Of a stretch of DNA of 64,000 nt, positions 8,199 to 17,800 are shown in pieces. This DNA is from Caproiciproducens sp. CPB-2 (GTDB lineage: Bacteria > Bacillota > Clostridia > Oscillospirales > Acutalibacteraceae), in contig NZ_CP142860.1 in the NCBI RefSeq assembly GCF_036287215.1, positions 744,001 to 808,000 of the forward strand, written 5' to 3'. The first letter of the stretch is position 1. Each line of letters begins with the position of its first letter. A program made the position numbers and the translations under genes. Under the pieces are notes generated by a model that was not told the DNA's origin, did not search any database, and saw only the letters and a list, made by a program, of their open reading frames with translations.

Positions 8199-8422
8199 GG
8201 GACAAGCACCCCCTTCTCTTTTTCTTCTCCATTTTAGTTTACAGATTCCTGTACGGAAAGCAATACGGAACTGTGAAAAGAGCAATTTTTTTAAATAGTT
8301 ACGCAATTTTGAAAAACAAAAACCCATTTCTTTGTGATATCATAAATATCAACATATTAACAAAAGAGTAGTCGACTCACGAATAAAATATAGCAAATTA
8401 TACGGAGAAGGAGGAGAAAGGG

Positions 8423-9928
8423 ATGGAAAGTGTACTGGAATTTAAAAATATATCCAAATATTTTCCCGGTGTCGTTGCGCTGGATGATATCAGTTTCCAG
8501 GCACACAGCGGAGAAGTATTGGCCTTCCTTGGGGAAAACGGCGCAGGAAAATCGACCCTGCTGAAGATATTGAACGGCGATTACCAGCCGGATCGGGGAG
8601 ATTACTTAATCGACGGGGTCCCTAAACACTTTCGCTCGCCTCACGAAGCAATCGAAGAGGGAATCAGCGTCATCTATCAGGAACGTCAGATTTTAATGGA
8701 GCTGACCGTTGCGGAGAACATCTATCTGGGCCGGATGCCGGCCAACAAGCTGGGAGTCATCAATAAGCGCCTTGCCAACAAAATGGCGCAGAAAATCATC
8801 AATGATTTCGGGCTGCCCATCACCCCCCAGACAAAAGTCAAGGATTTGAGTATCGCCTACCAGCAAATGGTGGAAATCATGAAGGCTTACAGCAGGGAGA
8901 ACCTCAAAGTGATCTGCTTTGACGAACCCACGGCAAGTTTGAGCGATGCCGAGATCGAGTGCCTGTTTACGATTATCCGCAAACTGAAAAGTGAAAATAA
9001 AATCATTATCTATGTCTCGCACCGGATGGAGGAACTGAGAAAGATCACGGATAAAACCGTGGTTTTCAAGGACGGCCGTTATGTCTGTACGGTTTCCACC
9101 GGAGAGGTTTCGGACAAAGAGCTGATCCGGCTGATGGTCGGCCGTGATCTGGGGGACGTTTATAAGAGCCTTGACCGGGATAAGACCATAGGGGACGTGC
9201 TTCTGGATGTCAGAAATGTTTCCTCCGATTATGTGAAGGGAAATTCCTTTCAGCTGCGGCGCGGCGAGGTGCTGGGGTTCAGCGGACTGGTGGGCGCGGG
9301 GCGGACCGAATTGATCCGTGCCATTATCGGCGCCGATCCCATACGCAGCGGAGAAATCTATCTGGAAGGCAAAAAAATCGTCAACCGCTCGCCGAAAGAC
9401 GCTATGGACAACGGCATTGTGCTGGTCCCGGAGGATCGGAAAATGCAGGGAATTCTGGCGAATTTGAGCGTAAAGGGCAACATTAATATCTCCATGCTGG
9501 ATCAAAATGCAAAAAAATTCGGGATTGTAGATAAGAACAAAGAAGACGCCGTTGCCGAGAAGGGGATTTCCGAATTCAGGATCAAAACCCCTTCCGCAGA
9601 CAAAAAGATTATCGAGCTGTCGGGCGGGAACCAGCAAAAATGCATTGTTGCGCGATGGATTGCGACCAATCCGAAGGTCCTGATTCTGGATGAACCCACC
9701 AAGGGGATCGACGTGGGCGCGAAATCCGAATTCTACCATATGATCTGCGCCTTCGCAAAACAGGGGCTTGGGGTGATTTTAATATCTTCGGAAATGCCGG
9801 AGGTCATGGGGCTCTCCGACCGGATTATTGTCATGAAATCATTAAAGATTGTCGGGGAGATATCGCACGATGAAGCAACTGAGGACAGACTCCTCAGTAT
9901 GGGAATGATAGGGGAGGATACAGAATGA
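8423..9928 (+). CDS. Sugar ABC transporter ATPase, two-domain (AraG/MglA/RbsA type)
   Basis: 501 residues with two fused nucleotide-binding domains. The first has Walker A GENGAGKSTLLK, and Walker B reads CFDEPTASL. The second is degenerate at its Walker A (GLVGAGRTELIRAI), as is usual in this family, with signature ELSGGNQQK and LILDEPTKGIDVG. It drives import of a monosaccharide with the permease and binding protein that follow (ATGA overlap with the permease gene). The binding protein looks AraF-like, so L-arabinose or a related pentose/hexose is the best guess. Confidence 0.92.
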   Translation: MESVLEFKNISKYFPGVVALDDISFQAHSGEVLAFLGENGAGKSTLLKILNGDYQPDRGDYLIDGVPKHFRSPHEAIEEGISVIYQERQILMELTVAENIYLGRMPANKLGVINKRLANKMAQKIINDFGLPITPQTKVKDLSIAYQQMVEIMKAYSRENLKVICFDEPTASLSDAEIECLFTIIRKLKSENKIIIYVSHRMEELRKITDKTVVFKDGRYVCTVSTGEVSDKELIRLMVGRDLGDVYKSLDRDKTIGDVLLDVRNVSSDYVKGNSFQLRRGEVLGFSGLVGAGRTELIRAIIGADPIRSGEIYLEGKKIVNRSPKDAMDNGIVLVPEDRKMQGILANLSVKGNINISMLDQNAKKFGIVDKNKEDAVAEKGISEFRIKTPSADKKIIELSGGNQQKCIVARWIATNPKVLILDEPTKGIDVGAKSEFYHMICAFAKQGLGVILISSEMPEVMGLSDRIIVMKSLKIVGEISHDEATEDRLLSMGMIGEDTE

Positions 9929-10941
9929 ACGAGACACCCAAACAGAAGAAGGGAATATCCGTATTGCAGGACATATTCAATATCATCGGCGGGGAAAGAC
10001 TGGTATTGATCGGCGCAATCATCGTGGTATTTATCCTTTTTTCATCCTTGAACTCAAACTTTTTCTCACTGACCAATATTGTCAACCTGCTGGTGGCGGC
10101 ATCCCTGGTCGGTCTGGTCGCCATAGGCCATACATACCTGATTATTGCCGGGCAGAACGATTTGTCGCCCGGATCTCTCGCCGCTCTTTCCGGAACGCTC
10201 TGCGCGTTACTGGTAAGCTGGAAAATCCCGCTGGTGCTGTCCATTCTGATCACCCTTGCGGTTGCGGCGGGTGTGGGTGTCTGCAATGCGACGATGGTGA
10301 ATAAGATCAAGCTCGACCCTTTTATAGCCACTCTGGTATCACAGGCGATTCTCCGCGGCTTTGCCTATATCATTTGCGACGGCAAACCGGTCGCGATCAG
10401 CAATCCGGCGTTTATTGAAATCGGGAAAACAAGGTTTGCGGGAATTCCCTTATCGGTCTGGATCATGCTTCTTTCCATCGGGATTTTCGGTTTTATTCTT
10501 GCGAAAACCAAATTCGGGCGGAGCATCTATGCAATCGGCGGAAATAAGGACGCCGCGCGTCTGGCGGGACTGAACCCCCAGAGGATTATTTTAATCTGCT
10601 TTGTGATGATGGGCCTGTTCTGCGGGATCGGCGGAATCGTTTTTGCCGCCAGAATGAACAGCGGGCAGCCCGCCGCTAACGTAAACCTTGAGTTCGACGC
10701 CATTACGGCCGTAATTTTGGGCGGCGTCTCCTTTACCGGCGGCGTCGGAAATATGGGAGGAACCGTACTCGGGATCATTTTGATCCAGGCCTTCAACACC
10801 GGGCTGATTATGGTAAACGTTCCCTCCTTCTGGCAGTATGTGGCGCGCGGCGCGTTGCTGCTGTTTGCCCTTACCACCGATTACCTGCGCAAAGAGAAAC
10901 GCAACAAGGTTTTGCTGGCGGCCAGCATGAAGAATGCGTAA
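9925..10941 (+). CDS. Sugar ABC transporter permease (AraH/RbsC type)
   Basis: 338 residues and about ten membrane helices. The family features AIGHTYLIIAGQNDLSPGS and ALGGN-like AIGGNKDAARLAGLN (EAA-type loop contacting the ATPase) are visible, as is the late GGVSFTGGVGNMGGTVLG segment. The protein forms the homodimeric channel of the importer. The start overlaps the ATPase stop in ATGA with GGGGAGGATACAG upstream. The N-terminal 25 residues precede the first helix in the cytoplasm. Confidence 0.92.
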   Translation: MNETPKQKKGISVLQDIFNIIGGERLVLIGAIIVVFILFSSLNSNFFSLTNIVNLLVAASLVGLVAIGHTYLIIAGQNDLSPGSLAALSGTLCALLVSWKIPLVLSILITLAVAAGVGVCNATMVNKIKLDPFIATLVSQAILRGFAYIICDGKPVAISNPAFIEIGKTRFAGIPLSVWIMLLSIGIFGFILAKTKFGRSIYAIGGNKDAARLAGLNPQRIILICFVMMGLFCGIGGIVFAARMNSGQPAANVNLEFDAITAVILGGVSFTGGVGNMGGTVLGIILIQAFNTGLIMVNVPSFWQYVARGALLLFALTTDYLRKEKRNKVLLAASMKNA

Positions 10942-11004
10942 TGATGATTCGTTGCTTTACATGCATCAGCATGTTTAGAAAAATGTAAAACAGGAGGATA
11001 TTGT

Positions 11005-12048
11005 ATGAAAAAGGCATTAGCATTTATTTTGTCAGTCACAATGGCCTTTGCAAGCCTGGCGGGCTGCAGCAGCGGAGACACAGGCTCCGCCGGTTCGGCC
11101 GCGGGCTCACAGGCCGCCGCGGACGCGGGGTCGAAAGGTTCCGGAAAATTGACGGTTTACGGAATCTATAAGGCCGGGGACCAAACGTGGTTCATCGATG
11201 AAGGCGCCGCCGCGAAAAAGGCGGTTGAGGCCGCGGGCGGAGAGTTTATCTATGTCGACGCCAAGATGAGCCCGGAGGAGTACCTGAAAGCGATCGACAA
11301 CGCGATCGCCAACAACGCATCCGGGGTCGTCACCTGTATTCCCGACCAGACGATGTCCCAGTCCGTCGTGGATAAGCTCGCACAGGCAAAGATCCCCGTC
11401 ATTGCGGCGGACGACGCCCTGCAGGACGGGAGCGGTAAAAAGCTGGCTCCCTGGGTCGGAATCGACGCTTATGCCATCGGAGAAACGAACGGGAAATGGC
11501 TTTCCGATTACGCAAAGAAAAACGATCTGGTTTCCAAATCCGATGTCGGCCTGCTGATTATGACCATGGATACTGTTTCCAGCTGCGTGCCGCGCGCGGA
11601 AGGGGAATATGACGCCTTTACGAAGGAATGTCCCGACTTTGCGGCAAGCAGGATTTTCAAGGCGGATTACGACGGAACGACCGATAAGGGCAACACCGCC
11701 GCCGCGACCGTGTTTACCGCTCATCCGGAAATCAAGACCTGGCTTGTGACCGGCGCGAATGAAGAAGGCACCATAGGCGCGTGCCGTGCTCTCGAGAGCG
11801 CGGGGCTCGATAAAAATGCCTGTGTGGTGGGCCTGGGCGCTTATCTCGCAAAGGACGAATTCAAGAAGTCCGGCGGTTCCCCAATGAAAGCCGCAACTTA
11901 TTTCTCCTCCGATTCGATCGGGGCCGGCTCCGTGCAGGTGCTGCTCGATACGATCGCCGGGAAAGAAGTGAAGCAGGAAACGGCAGTAAGCGCAGAAATC
12001 GTTACTCCGGAAAACTACAAAGAAGTGATGGGTGCTGCTGCAGACTAA
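11005..12048 (+). CDS. Sugar-binding lipoprotein, AraF-like
   Basis: 347 residues with a lipoprotein signal (lipobox LAGC, Cys21) and an Ala/Ser/Gly-rich linker. The mature domain is a periplasmic-binding type I fold. It shows AraF-like positions: CIPDQTMSQSVVDKL, IPVIAADD, HPEIKTWLVTGANEEGTIGACRAL and IVTPENYKE align with E. coli AraF segments. It captures the sugar outside the membrane and delivers it to the importer. Good ribosome site (CAGGAGGATATTGT). Its transcript originally ended at a terminator that an IS element has now split. Confidence 0.87.
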   Translation: MKKALAFILSVTMAFASLAGCSSGDTGSAGSAAGSQAAADAGSKGSGKLTVYGIYKAGDQTWFIDEGAAAKKAVEAAGGEFIYVDAKMSPEEYLKAIDNAIANNASGVVTCIPDQTMSQSVVDKLAQAKIPVIAADDALQDGSGKKLAPWVGIDAYAIGETNGKWLSDYAKKNDLVSKSDVGLLIMTMDTVSSCVPRAEGEYDAFTKECPDFAASRIFKADYDGTTDKGNTAAATVFTAHPEIKTWLVTGANEEGTIGACRALESAGLDKNACVVGLGAYLAKDEFKKSGGSPMKAATYFSSDSIGAGSVQVLLDTIAGKEVKQETAVSAEIVTPENYKEVMGAAAD

Positions 12049-12071
12049 GCCCTTGTGATCTTTAAAAAGTA

Positions 12072-12081
12072 AGCCGCCCTG
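12072..12081. terminator. Left arm of the araF-like/araC terminator split by the IS
   Basis: AGCCGCCCTG here is the exact complement of CAGGGCGGCT at 13830-13839, beyond the IS. Poly-A lies before the left arm and poly-T after the right arm, so the uninterrupted hairpin would have been a bidirectional terminator between the convergent genes. Confidence 0.75.
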
Positions 12082-12086
12082 TGCTT

Positions 12087-12091
12087 AGTTT
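12087..12091. repeat. Probable 5-bp target-site duplication (left copy)
   Basis: AGTTT here matches AGTTT at 13821-13825 on the other side of the element. Removing the element and one copy restores both the terminator and an araC stop codon. Confidence 0.7.
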
Positions 12092-12098
12092 GATATGC

Positions 12099-12152
12099 TA
12101 CCCCCAGATAGGACAGTGAAATAAAAAAGCACTGTTCTTCAGTCTGGGGGTA
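12099..12152 (+). promoter_or_regulatory. Hairpin near the IS left end that covers the orfA ribosome site
   Basis: TACCCCCAGA (12099-12108) pairs with TCTGGGGGTA (12143-12152), with a nested ACAGTG/CACTGT stem inside. The right arm carries the G-rich ribosome site of orfA (ATG at 12158). Transcripts entering from the flanking gene would fold and hide it, a known kind of IS protection against outside transcription. Confidence 0.5.
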
Positions 12153-12157
12153 AAATT

Positions 12158-12838
12158 ATGCCGAATAGGAAGAAGACAACAGCCGAAGAAAAGATCCGTA
12201 TTGTAGAATTGTATTTGTCAGGCAAAATTGGATACAGCGAAGCAGGAAAACAGGCGGGAGTAGATTGCAAGACGATTGCGCGTTGGGTCAGTCGGTACAA
12301 GACGGAAGGGCCTGCGGGGTTTCTGACCCACGGACACGACCGGGCATACGGCAAGGAAACGAAACTATCGGCAGTTTTGGATTATCTTGCTGGGAAAGGT
12401 TCTCTTCAGGAAATCTGCGAAAAGTACGGAATCCGTGATACCCGGCAGCTCAGGGATTGGCTGAGGGTATATAATTGTCATGAAGACTTCAGGATACATA
12501 CGGGAGGGAGTCGCATGACGAAGGGCCGGGATACAACCGCGAAAGAACGGATGGAGATCGTAAAAGCGTGTATCGTCAACGGGAATGATTACGGCGGTAC
12601 AGCGCTTAAGTATCGAGTTTCTTACCAGCAGGTTTACACCTGGACGAGGAAATACCGAAATATGGGCAGGGCGGGGCTGGAGGACCGGCGGGGACACCGG
12701 GCCGGGACGCTTCCGAGCCGGACGCCGGAAGAAGAACTCAGAGACAAGGTTGCTCAGCTTGAACGGAAAAACTATGATCTGGAAATGGAGAACGCTCTGT
12801 TAAAAAAAGTGAAGGAATTGGAGAGGAGGCGACGTTGA
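12158..12838 (+). CDS. IS3-family transposase OrfA (helix-turn-helix protein)
   Basis: 226 residues with two consecutive helix-turn-helix modules (residues about 8-50, GYSEAGKQAGVDCKTIARWV, and about 125-170, GTALKYRVSYQQVYTWTRKY) and a C-terminal coiled coil (ELRDKVAQLERKNYDLEMEN), the layout of IS150-group OrfA. It binds the IS ends. Near its end the run TTA AAA AAA G (12800-12809) followed by a GAGGAGG motif is a typical -1 frameshift signal that would fuse it to OrfB. Confidence 0.92.
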   Translation: MPNRKKTTAEEKIRIVELYLSGKIGYSEAGKQAGVDCKTIARWVSRYKTEGPAGFLTHGHDRAYGKETKLSAVLDYLAGKGSLQEICEKYGIRDTRQLRDWLRVYNCHEDFRIHTGGSRMTKGRDTTAKERMEIVKACIVNGNDYGGTALKYRVSYQQVYTWTRKYRNMGRAGLEDRRGHRAGTLPSRTPEEELRDKVAQLERKNYDLEMENALLKKVKELERRRR

Positions 12839-13737
12839 GCTTCATCAGGCATCCGGCGGCTTACGGCGCGGTAAGCACGCTGTCTGCGGAACGGGTATTC
12901 CCTGTTTGGAAACTCTGCGGCTTTCTGCACATCACGCGCTCGGCGTATTACAGATGGCTGAAGCACCCGAAAAGCAGCCGCGAGTTGGAAAACGAACTCA
13001 TCGCAGGCGAGGTCGAGAAAATCCATAGCCTGCATACGGATATGGGATACCGCAGAATACGGGATGAGTTGGACAGGCATCATGGCATTCATGTCAACGA
13101 CAAGCGAGTACTCCGCATCGACCGTGCACTTCATATTCAGTCCAGCGTCAAATACCGTCGGCACGGGTGCACAAAAAGTGCGGCATCGCCGGAATACATT
13201 GCCAAAAACTATTTGAACCGCAAATTTTATGCGGACGCTCCGAACCGAAAATGGTTGACCGATGTAACGGAATTCAAGTATTTCATCGGCCCGGAAATCC
13301 GCAAGGTTTATCTGAGCGCTATTCTGGACTTGTACGACCGGCGCATCGTTGCCTATGCCGTAGGCGATCATAATGACAACAGGTTGGTATTCAATACGCT
13401 GGATGCTGCCGTGGCCGCTAATCCGGACGCACACCCGCTATTTCACAGTGACCGGGGGTACCAGTATACCAGCCGTTCTTTTCACTCGAAATTGCATGCC
13501 GCCAAGATGAAGCAAAGCATGTCCAGAGTGGCGCACTGTATTGACAATGGGCCGATGGAAGGCTTTTGGGGTATCCTCAAACGGGAAATGTACTATGGAC
13601 GCAAATTCACCGACCGGAAACAGATCACGCAAGCCATTTCAGAGTATATTTACTTTTACAACTACCGGCGACTGCAGCGCCGATTGTCTGTTATGACACC
13701 CATGGAGTTCCATGCACAGTACGCAAAAGCTGCGTAA
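12835..13737 (+). CDS. IS3-family transposase OrfB (DDE integrase)
   Basis: 300 residues with an N-terminal HTH_21 region (TDMGYRRIRDELDRHHGIHV) and an rve integrase core. The DDE triad is visible as Asp in WLTDVTEF, Asp in FHSDRGYQY and Glu in GPMEGFWGILK. The C-terminus has YIYFYNYRRLQRRLSVMTPM, a family hallmark. It overlaps orfA by four bases (TTGA) with GAGAGGAGG upstream, and may be made alone from TTG or as an OrfAB fusion by -1 frameshifting. It catalyses excision and insertion of the element. Confidence 0.93.
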   Translation: MSFIRHPAAYGAVSTLSAERVFPVWKLCGFLHITRSAYYRWLKHPKSSRELENELIAGEVEKIHSLHTDMGYRRIRDELDRHHGIHVNDKRVLRIDRALHIQSSVKYRRHGCTKSAASPEYIAKNYLNRKFYADAPNRKWLTDVTEFKYFIGPEIRKVYLSAILDLYDRRIVAYAVGDHNDNRLVFNTLDAAVAANPDAHPLFHSDRGYQYTSRSFHSKLHAAKMKQSMSRVAHCIDNGPMEGFWGILKREMYYGRKFTDRKQITQAISEYIYFYNYRRLQRRLSVMTPMEFHAQYAKAA

Positions 13738-14697
13738 AAATTGCTGCCCGCCGGTTCCGGCGGACAGCAGTCCTAAAAATCTTTTTATTTTTTCATTGTC
13801 CTCTTGACGGGGTGCACACCAGTTTTCTGCAGGGCGGCTATTTTTTGGAATTTTTGCGGTCCTTCCCCTGTATTTCAGGGGCGTAGTGCCGGTTGCTTTC
13901 TTAAATGAGGTGCAAAAGCTGCATTCGTTGTCAAATCCGCTCCGGTAGGCGATCTCCTTAATCCGTACGTCCGTGGTGGTCAACAGGAACTTCGCAAGCT
14001 CTACGCGGACACGGATGAGATATTCGTGAGGGGTAAAACCGGTTTCTTTTTTAAATACCCTTGTAAAATAGTATGGACTCAGGGACGCGCGTTTTGCCAG
14101 CAGCTCCAGCGTCAGCGGCTGGTCGGCGTTTTCAGAAATATAGGTCATGATCTCTTCGATCACAACGCCGTTATTGTCCTTTGAAACAATTTTATTGGCG
14201 CACAATATCAGTTCGGTCAGAAGATCCGTGATGATCTTGGAAATAACGACTTCGTTTACCTTCATATGGCCGTGATAACGCTCGAATATTTTACAGATGC
14301 AGTGCTCGGCGTTATAGGGGTTCTGGGGAGTAAAAATGATGCCGTTGCGGGTCGCGGTGTTAAAATACTGCCTTGCAAGGATTCCGTCAAAGTGAACCCA
14401 ATAGATTTCCCAATCGCTCTTTGTGTAATATAAATGCGGTTTATAACAGTCAATAAACGCAAGGGAACCCTCGTGAAGCGGAATGTGACGTCCGTTTTGC
14501 TCCACAAATCCGGTCCCCTGTTTTACATAGATAATCAGAAAACTGTTGTAGCTTTGCCGGTCTACGACATAAGTGTTATCGCAGAAGTAATGCCCGGTGC
14601 AAACAGGGTAAAAGTACATTTCTTCCGCCTGTGTGCTGTGGGTATGGAAATAAAGATCAGAGGCTTCCAGAATACCGGCCTGGTCATATATTTTCAC
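13639..14697 (-). CDS. AraC-family regulator with an IS-encoded C-terminal extension
   Basis: The native part (13821-14697, about 292 residues) has an N-terminal AraC cupin-like sensing domain (FLIIYVKQGTGFVEQNGRHI) and a C-terminal double helix-turn-helix (LELLAKRASLSPYYFTRVFK; IKEIAYRSGFDNECSFCTSF). The IS at 12092-13820 entered after the codons for ...RPAEN. Without it the next codon would be TAA. The reading frame now runs into the IS right end and adds about 60 foreign residues (from WCAPRQEDNEK onward). The fold should survive, but stability or activity may change. It probably controls the adjacent AraFGH-like importer and the divergent DUF5107 gene. Confidence 0.87.
   Translation of the reverse strand: MKIYDQAGILEASDLYFHTHSTQAEEMYFYPVCTGHYFCDNTYVVDRQSYNSFLIIYVKQGTGFVEQNGRHIPLHEGSLAFIDCYKPHLYYTKSDWEIYWVHFDGILARQYFNTATRNGIIFTPQNPYNAEHCICKIFERYHGHMKVNEVVISKIITDLLTELILCANKIVSKDNNGVVIEEIMTYISENADQPLTLELLAKRASLSPYYFTRVFKKETGFTPHEYLIRVRVELAKFLLTTTDVRIKEIAYRSGFDNECSFCTSFKKATGTTPLKYRGRTAKIPKNSRPAENWCAPRQEDNEKIKRFLGLLSAGTGGQQFLRSFCVLCMELHGCHNRQSALQSPVVVKVNIL
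13821..13839. terminator. Right target duplication and right arm of the split terminator
   Basis: AGTTT (13821-13825) and CAGGGCGGCT (13830-13839) followed by ATTTTTT. It pairs with 12072-12081 once the IS is removed. Confidence 0.7.
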
Positions 14698-14829
14698 GAT
14701 AACACAACCTTTTTACTGAATAATAAGAGCTTTTCTTATATTATAAATATTTTTATTACATCCGTCAAACGGCATTGTTTCCGTGCGGGATTTGCGCGAA
14801 ACCTTATTTTACCATTAGGAGGCATCATC

Positions 14830-17800
14830 ATGAAGCATACTGAAAAACAGGTGGAAGTATGGCAGGAAAACGTAGTAATCCCCACCTATGAGGTGGGCGC
14901 CGCCGATAAGAATCCGATGTTTTTTGAGAAACGTGTTTACCAGGGCAGTTCCGGAAAAGTTTATCCGTGCCCGGTCATCGATAAAATTTATGACGAGAAA
15001 AAAGACAAGACCTATCACGCTGTTTTTTTGGAAAACGATTATCTGCGCGTAATGATTTTGCCGGAGCTGGGCGGCCGGATCCAGCGTGCGTATGATAAAA
15101 CGAACGGATATGATTTTGTTTATTATAACGAAGTCATTAAGCCCGCGCTGGTGGGACTCACGGGTCCATGGGTCAGCGGCGGAATTGAATTCAACTGGCC
15201 GCAGCACCACCGTCCGTCGACCTTCTCTCCCGTGGATTATACCATATGTGAGAATCAGGACGGAAGCAAAACCGTCCGGGTTAACGAAACGGACAGAATC
15301 AACGGGACAAAGGGAATGGCGGGCTTTACGCTTTATCCTGACAAAGCCTACATTGAAATCAAAGGTCAGCTTTACAACCCCACCGATATGCCGCAGACCT
15401 TTTTGTGGTGGGCTAATCCCGCGGTCAGCGTCAATGAGGATACCCAGTCCATTTTCCCGCCGGATGTACACGCGGTGATGGACCACGGAAAACGGGACGT
15501 TTCCAAGTTCCCCATTGCCACCGGTGTTTATTATAAACACGATTACGGCGCGGGGGTGGACATTTCACGGTATAAAAACATCCCGGTCCCGACTTCCTAT
15601 ATGGCGTACCATTCCGACTATAATTTTGTCGGCGGCTATGACTACGGAGCACAGGCCGGAATCCTGCATATTGCCGATCACCATATTTCCCCCGGGAAAA
15701 AACAGTGGACCTGGGGCAGCGGAGAATTCGGAAAGGCCTGGGACAGGAACCTGACGGATGAAAACGGCCCGTACATTGAGCTGATGACCGGAATGTTCAC
15801 CGACAACCAGCCGGATTTCACCTGGCTCAAACCGTATGAGGAAAAATGCTTTACCCAGTATTTTATGCCCTATAAAAAGGCGGGGAACGTGAAAAACGCC
15901 AGCACCGAGGTTGTGCTGAACCTGGAAACACAAGGCGATGACGTAAGCATTTGCGTGTACGCGACCGGAATCTATCCCCATGCGAAAATCGAGCTCAAAA
16001 GCGCAGCCGGTGTCCTGCTCGACACGGTTCAGACACTGTCGCCGGACGATGTTTACACCGCAAAGCTCTCTGCAAAGGGAGCAAAGCCGGAGGAACTGAC
16101 CCTGTCGGTGTATGACGGAACGGGCAGACTGATGCTGAGCTATACTTCCGCGTCAGAAAAGATCGAAAAGCTTCCGGACCCCTCGCAGCCCGCGAAGGCG
16201 CCCGCACAGATCCTGACCAATGAGGAGCTGTATTTAACCGGTCTGCATATTGAACAGTACCGCCATGCGACCTATGACCCCGACCCGTATTATCTGGAGG
16301 GATTGAGGCGCGATCCTTACGACAGCCGTATCAATAACGCCTACGGCCTGCTGTTGTTCCGCAGGGGCCTGTTTGCGGAAAGCGAGCCGTATTTCCGGAG
16401 GGCGGTCGAGCGCATCACCTGGAAAAACCCGAACCCGTATGACAGCGAGCCGTATTTCAACCTCGGACTGAGCCTGACGTATCAGGAGCGTTACGGGGAA
16501 GCTTTCGACGCTTTTTATAAAGCGACGTGGACGAATGAACAGCAGGAGATGGCATTTTACTGGCTTGCCGCCCTTGCGGCGAAGTCCGGACGCTGGACGG
16601 AAGCGCTCGGCTATGTGGAGCGCTCGCTCGTCAGGAACCTGCATCATATCAGGGCACGCGGCTTAAAGGCGCTGATCCTGCGAAAAATCGGAAAAACGGA
16701 GGAAGCAAAAGCATTTTTACAGGAAAATATCCGGCTGGATCCTTTCGATTATTTTTCGAGAATGGAGCAGGGCTATCCGGACGGTTCCGGCCGGGAGGAA
16801 ATGCTTTCCCTGATGCGCGGCGAGCCGAACACCTTTCTTGATGTTGCAGCGAATTACGCCGCGTACGGCTGCTATGACGAAGCGCTGGAGTTGCTTCGTT
16901 TATACGCGGGGAAGCACCCTATGCCCGCATATTATGCCGCCTATTACAGCGCCCTGAGCGGGAACAGGGAGGAAAGCAGGCTTGCCCTTGCGGATGCGGC
17001 AAAGCGCAGTCCGCTCTATTGTTTCCCGAATAAGCTTACCGATATCGCGGTGCTGGAATATGCCGTCCGGGTTTCCCCGGAGGACGCAAAAGCCCCCTAC
17101 TATTTGGGAAATCTCTGGTACGATAAAAAGCAGTACGCAAAAGCGCGCGGGCTTTGGGAAAAGTCCGTTTCCATAGACCGTCAGTTCCCGACCGCATGGA
17201 GAAACCTGTCCCTCGCTTACTATAATAAAGAAAAAAATCCTGAGGAAGCGCAGAAAGCGCTGGAAACAGCCTTTCTGCTGGATACGACCGACGCGCGGGT
17301 GTTTTTGGAGCTCGACCAGCTCTACAAAAAACGCGGCGTTGCTCCCGCCGAGCGGATCCGGAATTTTGACAAATACAAGTCTTTGGTTGAACAGCGCGAC
17401 GATCTGTGCGTGGAATATATTACCCTGCTGAATCTTCTGGGCCGGCATGAGGAAGCATACCGGCGCACGCAGATCAGGAAGTTCCACCCATGGGAAGGCG
17501 GGGAAGGAAAGATCACCACGCAGTATACGCTGGCGCTGGCGGAGCTGGCGCGCGGGGCTTTGCGCAGCGGGGAAGCGGCAAAAGCGAAAGAGCTGCTTCA
17601 GGAAGCGCTTGTGTTCCCGGAAAACCTGGGAGAAGGCAAGCTGGAAGGGGAAAAGGACAACAATCTTTATTATTATCTGGGGTGTGCCTGTAAAGCTCTG
17701 GACAATTCAGCGGGCGCAGAAGAAAACTGGCGGCGCGCCTCCGTCGGCGATCAGGAGCCCGCGGGAGTGATGTACTACAACGACCAGCCCGCCGATATGA

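Larger units (their letters stand above)
12092..13820 (+). mobile_element. IS3-family (IS150-like) insertion sequence
   Basis: A 1,729-bp element with two overlapping ORFs (OrfA helix-turn-helix protein and OrfB DDE transposase). Imperfect terminal inverted repeats read GATATGCTACCCCCAGATAG on the left and GGTGTGCACCCCGTCAAGAG on the right, each followed by GACAGTGAAA or GACAATGAAA. Flanking AGTTT is the likely target duplication. Both ORFs look intact, so the element may be active. It inserted into the loop of the shared terminator between the sugar-binding protein gene and araC. Confidence 0.88.

Noticed and set aside
12092..13820. Part of a prophage or larger genomic island
   Set aside because: Only the two transposase genes and IS ends are present; no integrase, phage or transfer genes lie nearby.
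14434..14829. N-terminal extension of the DUF5107-TPR protein
   Set aside because: These 132 codons lie antisense to araC and lack family similarity; ATG 14830 has a strong AGGAGG site.
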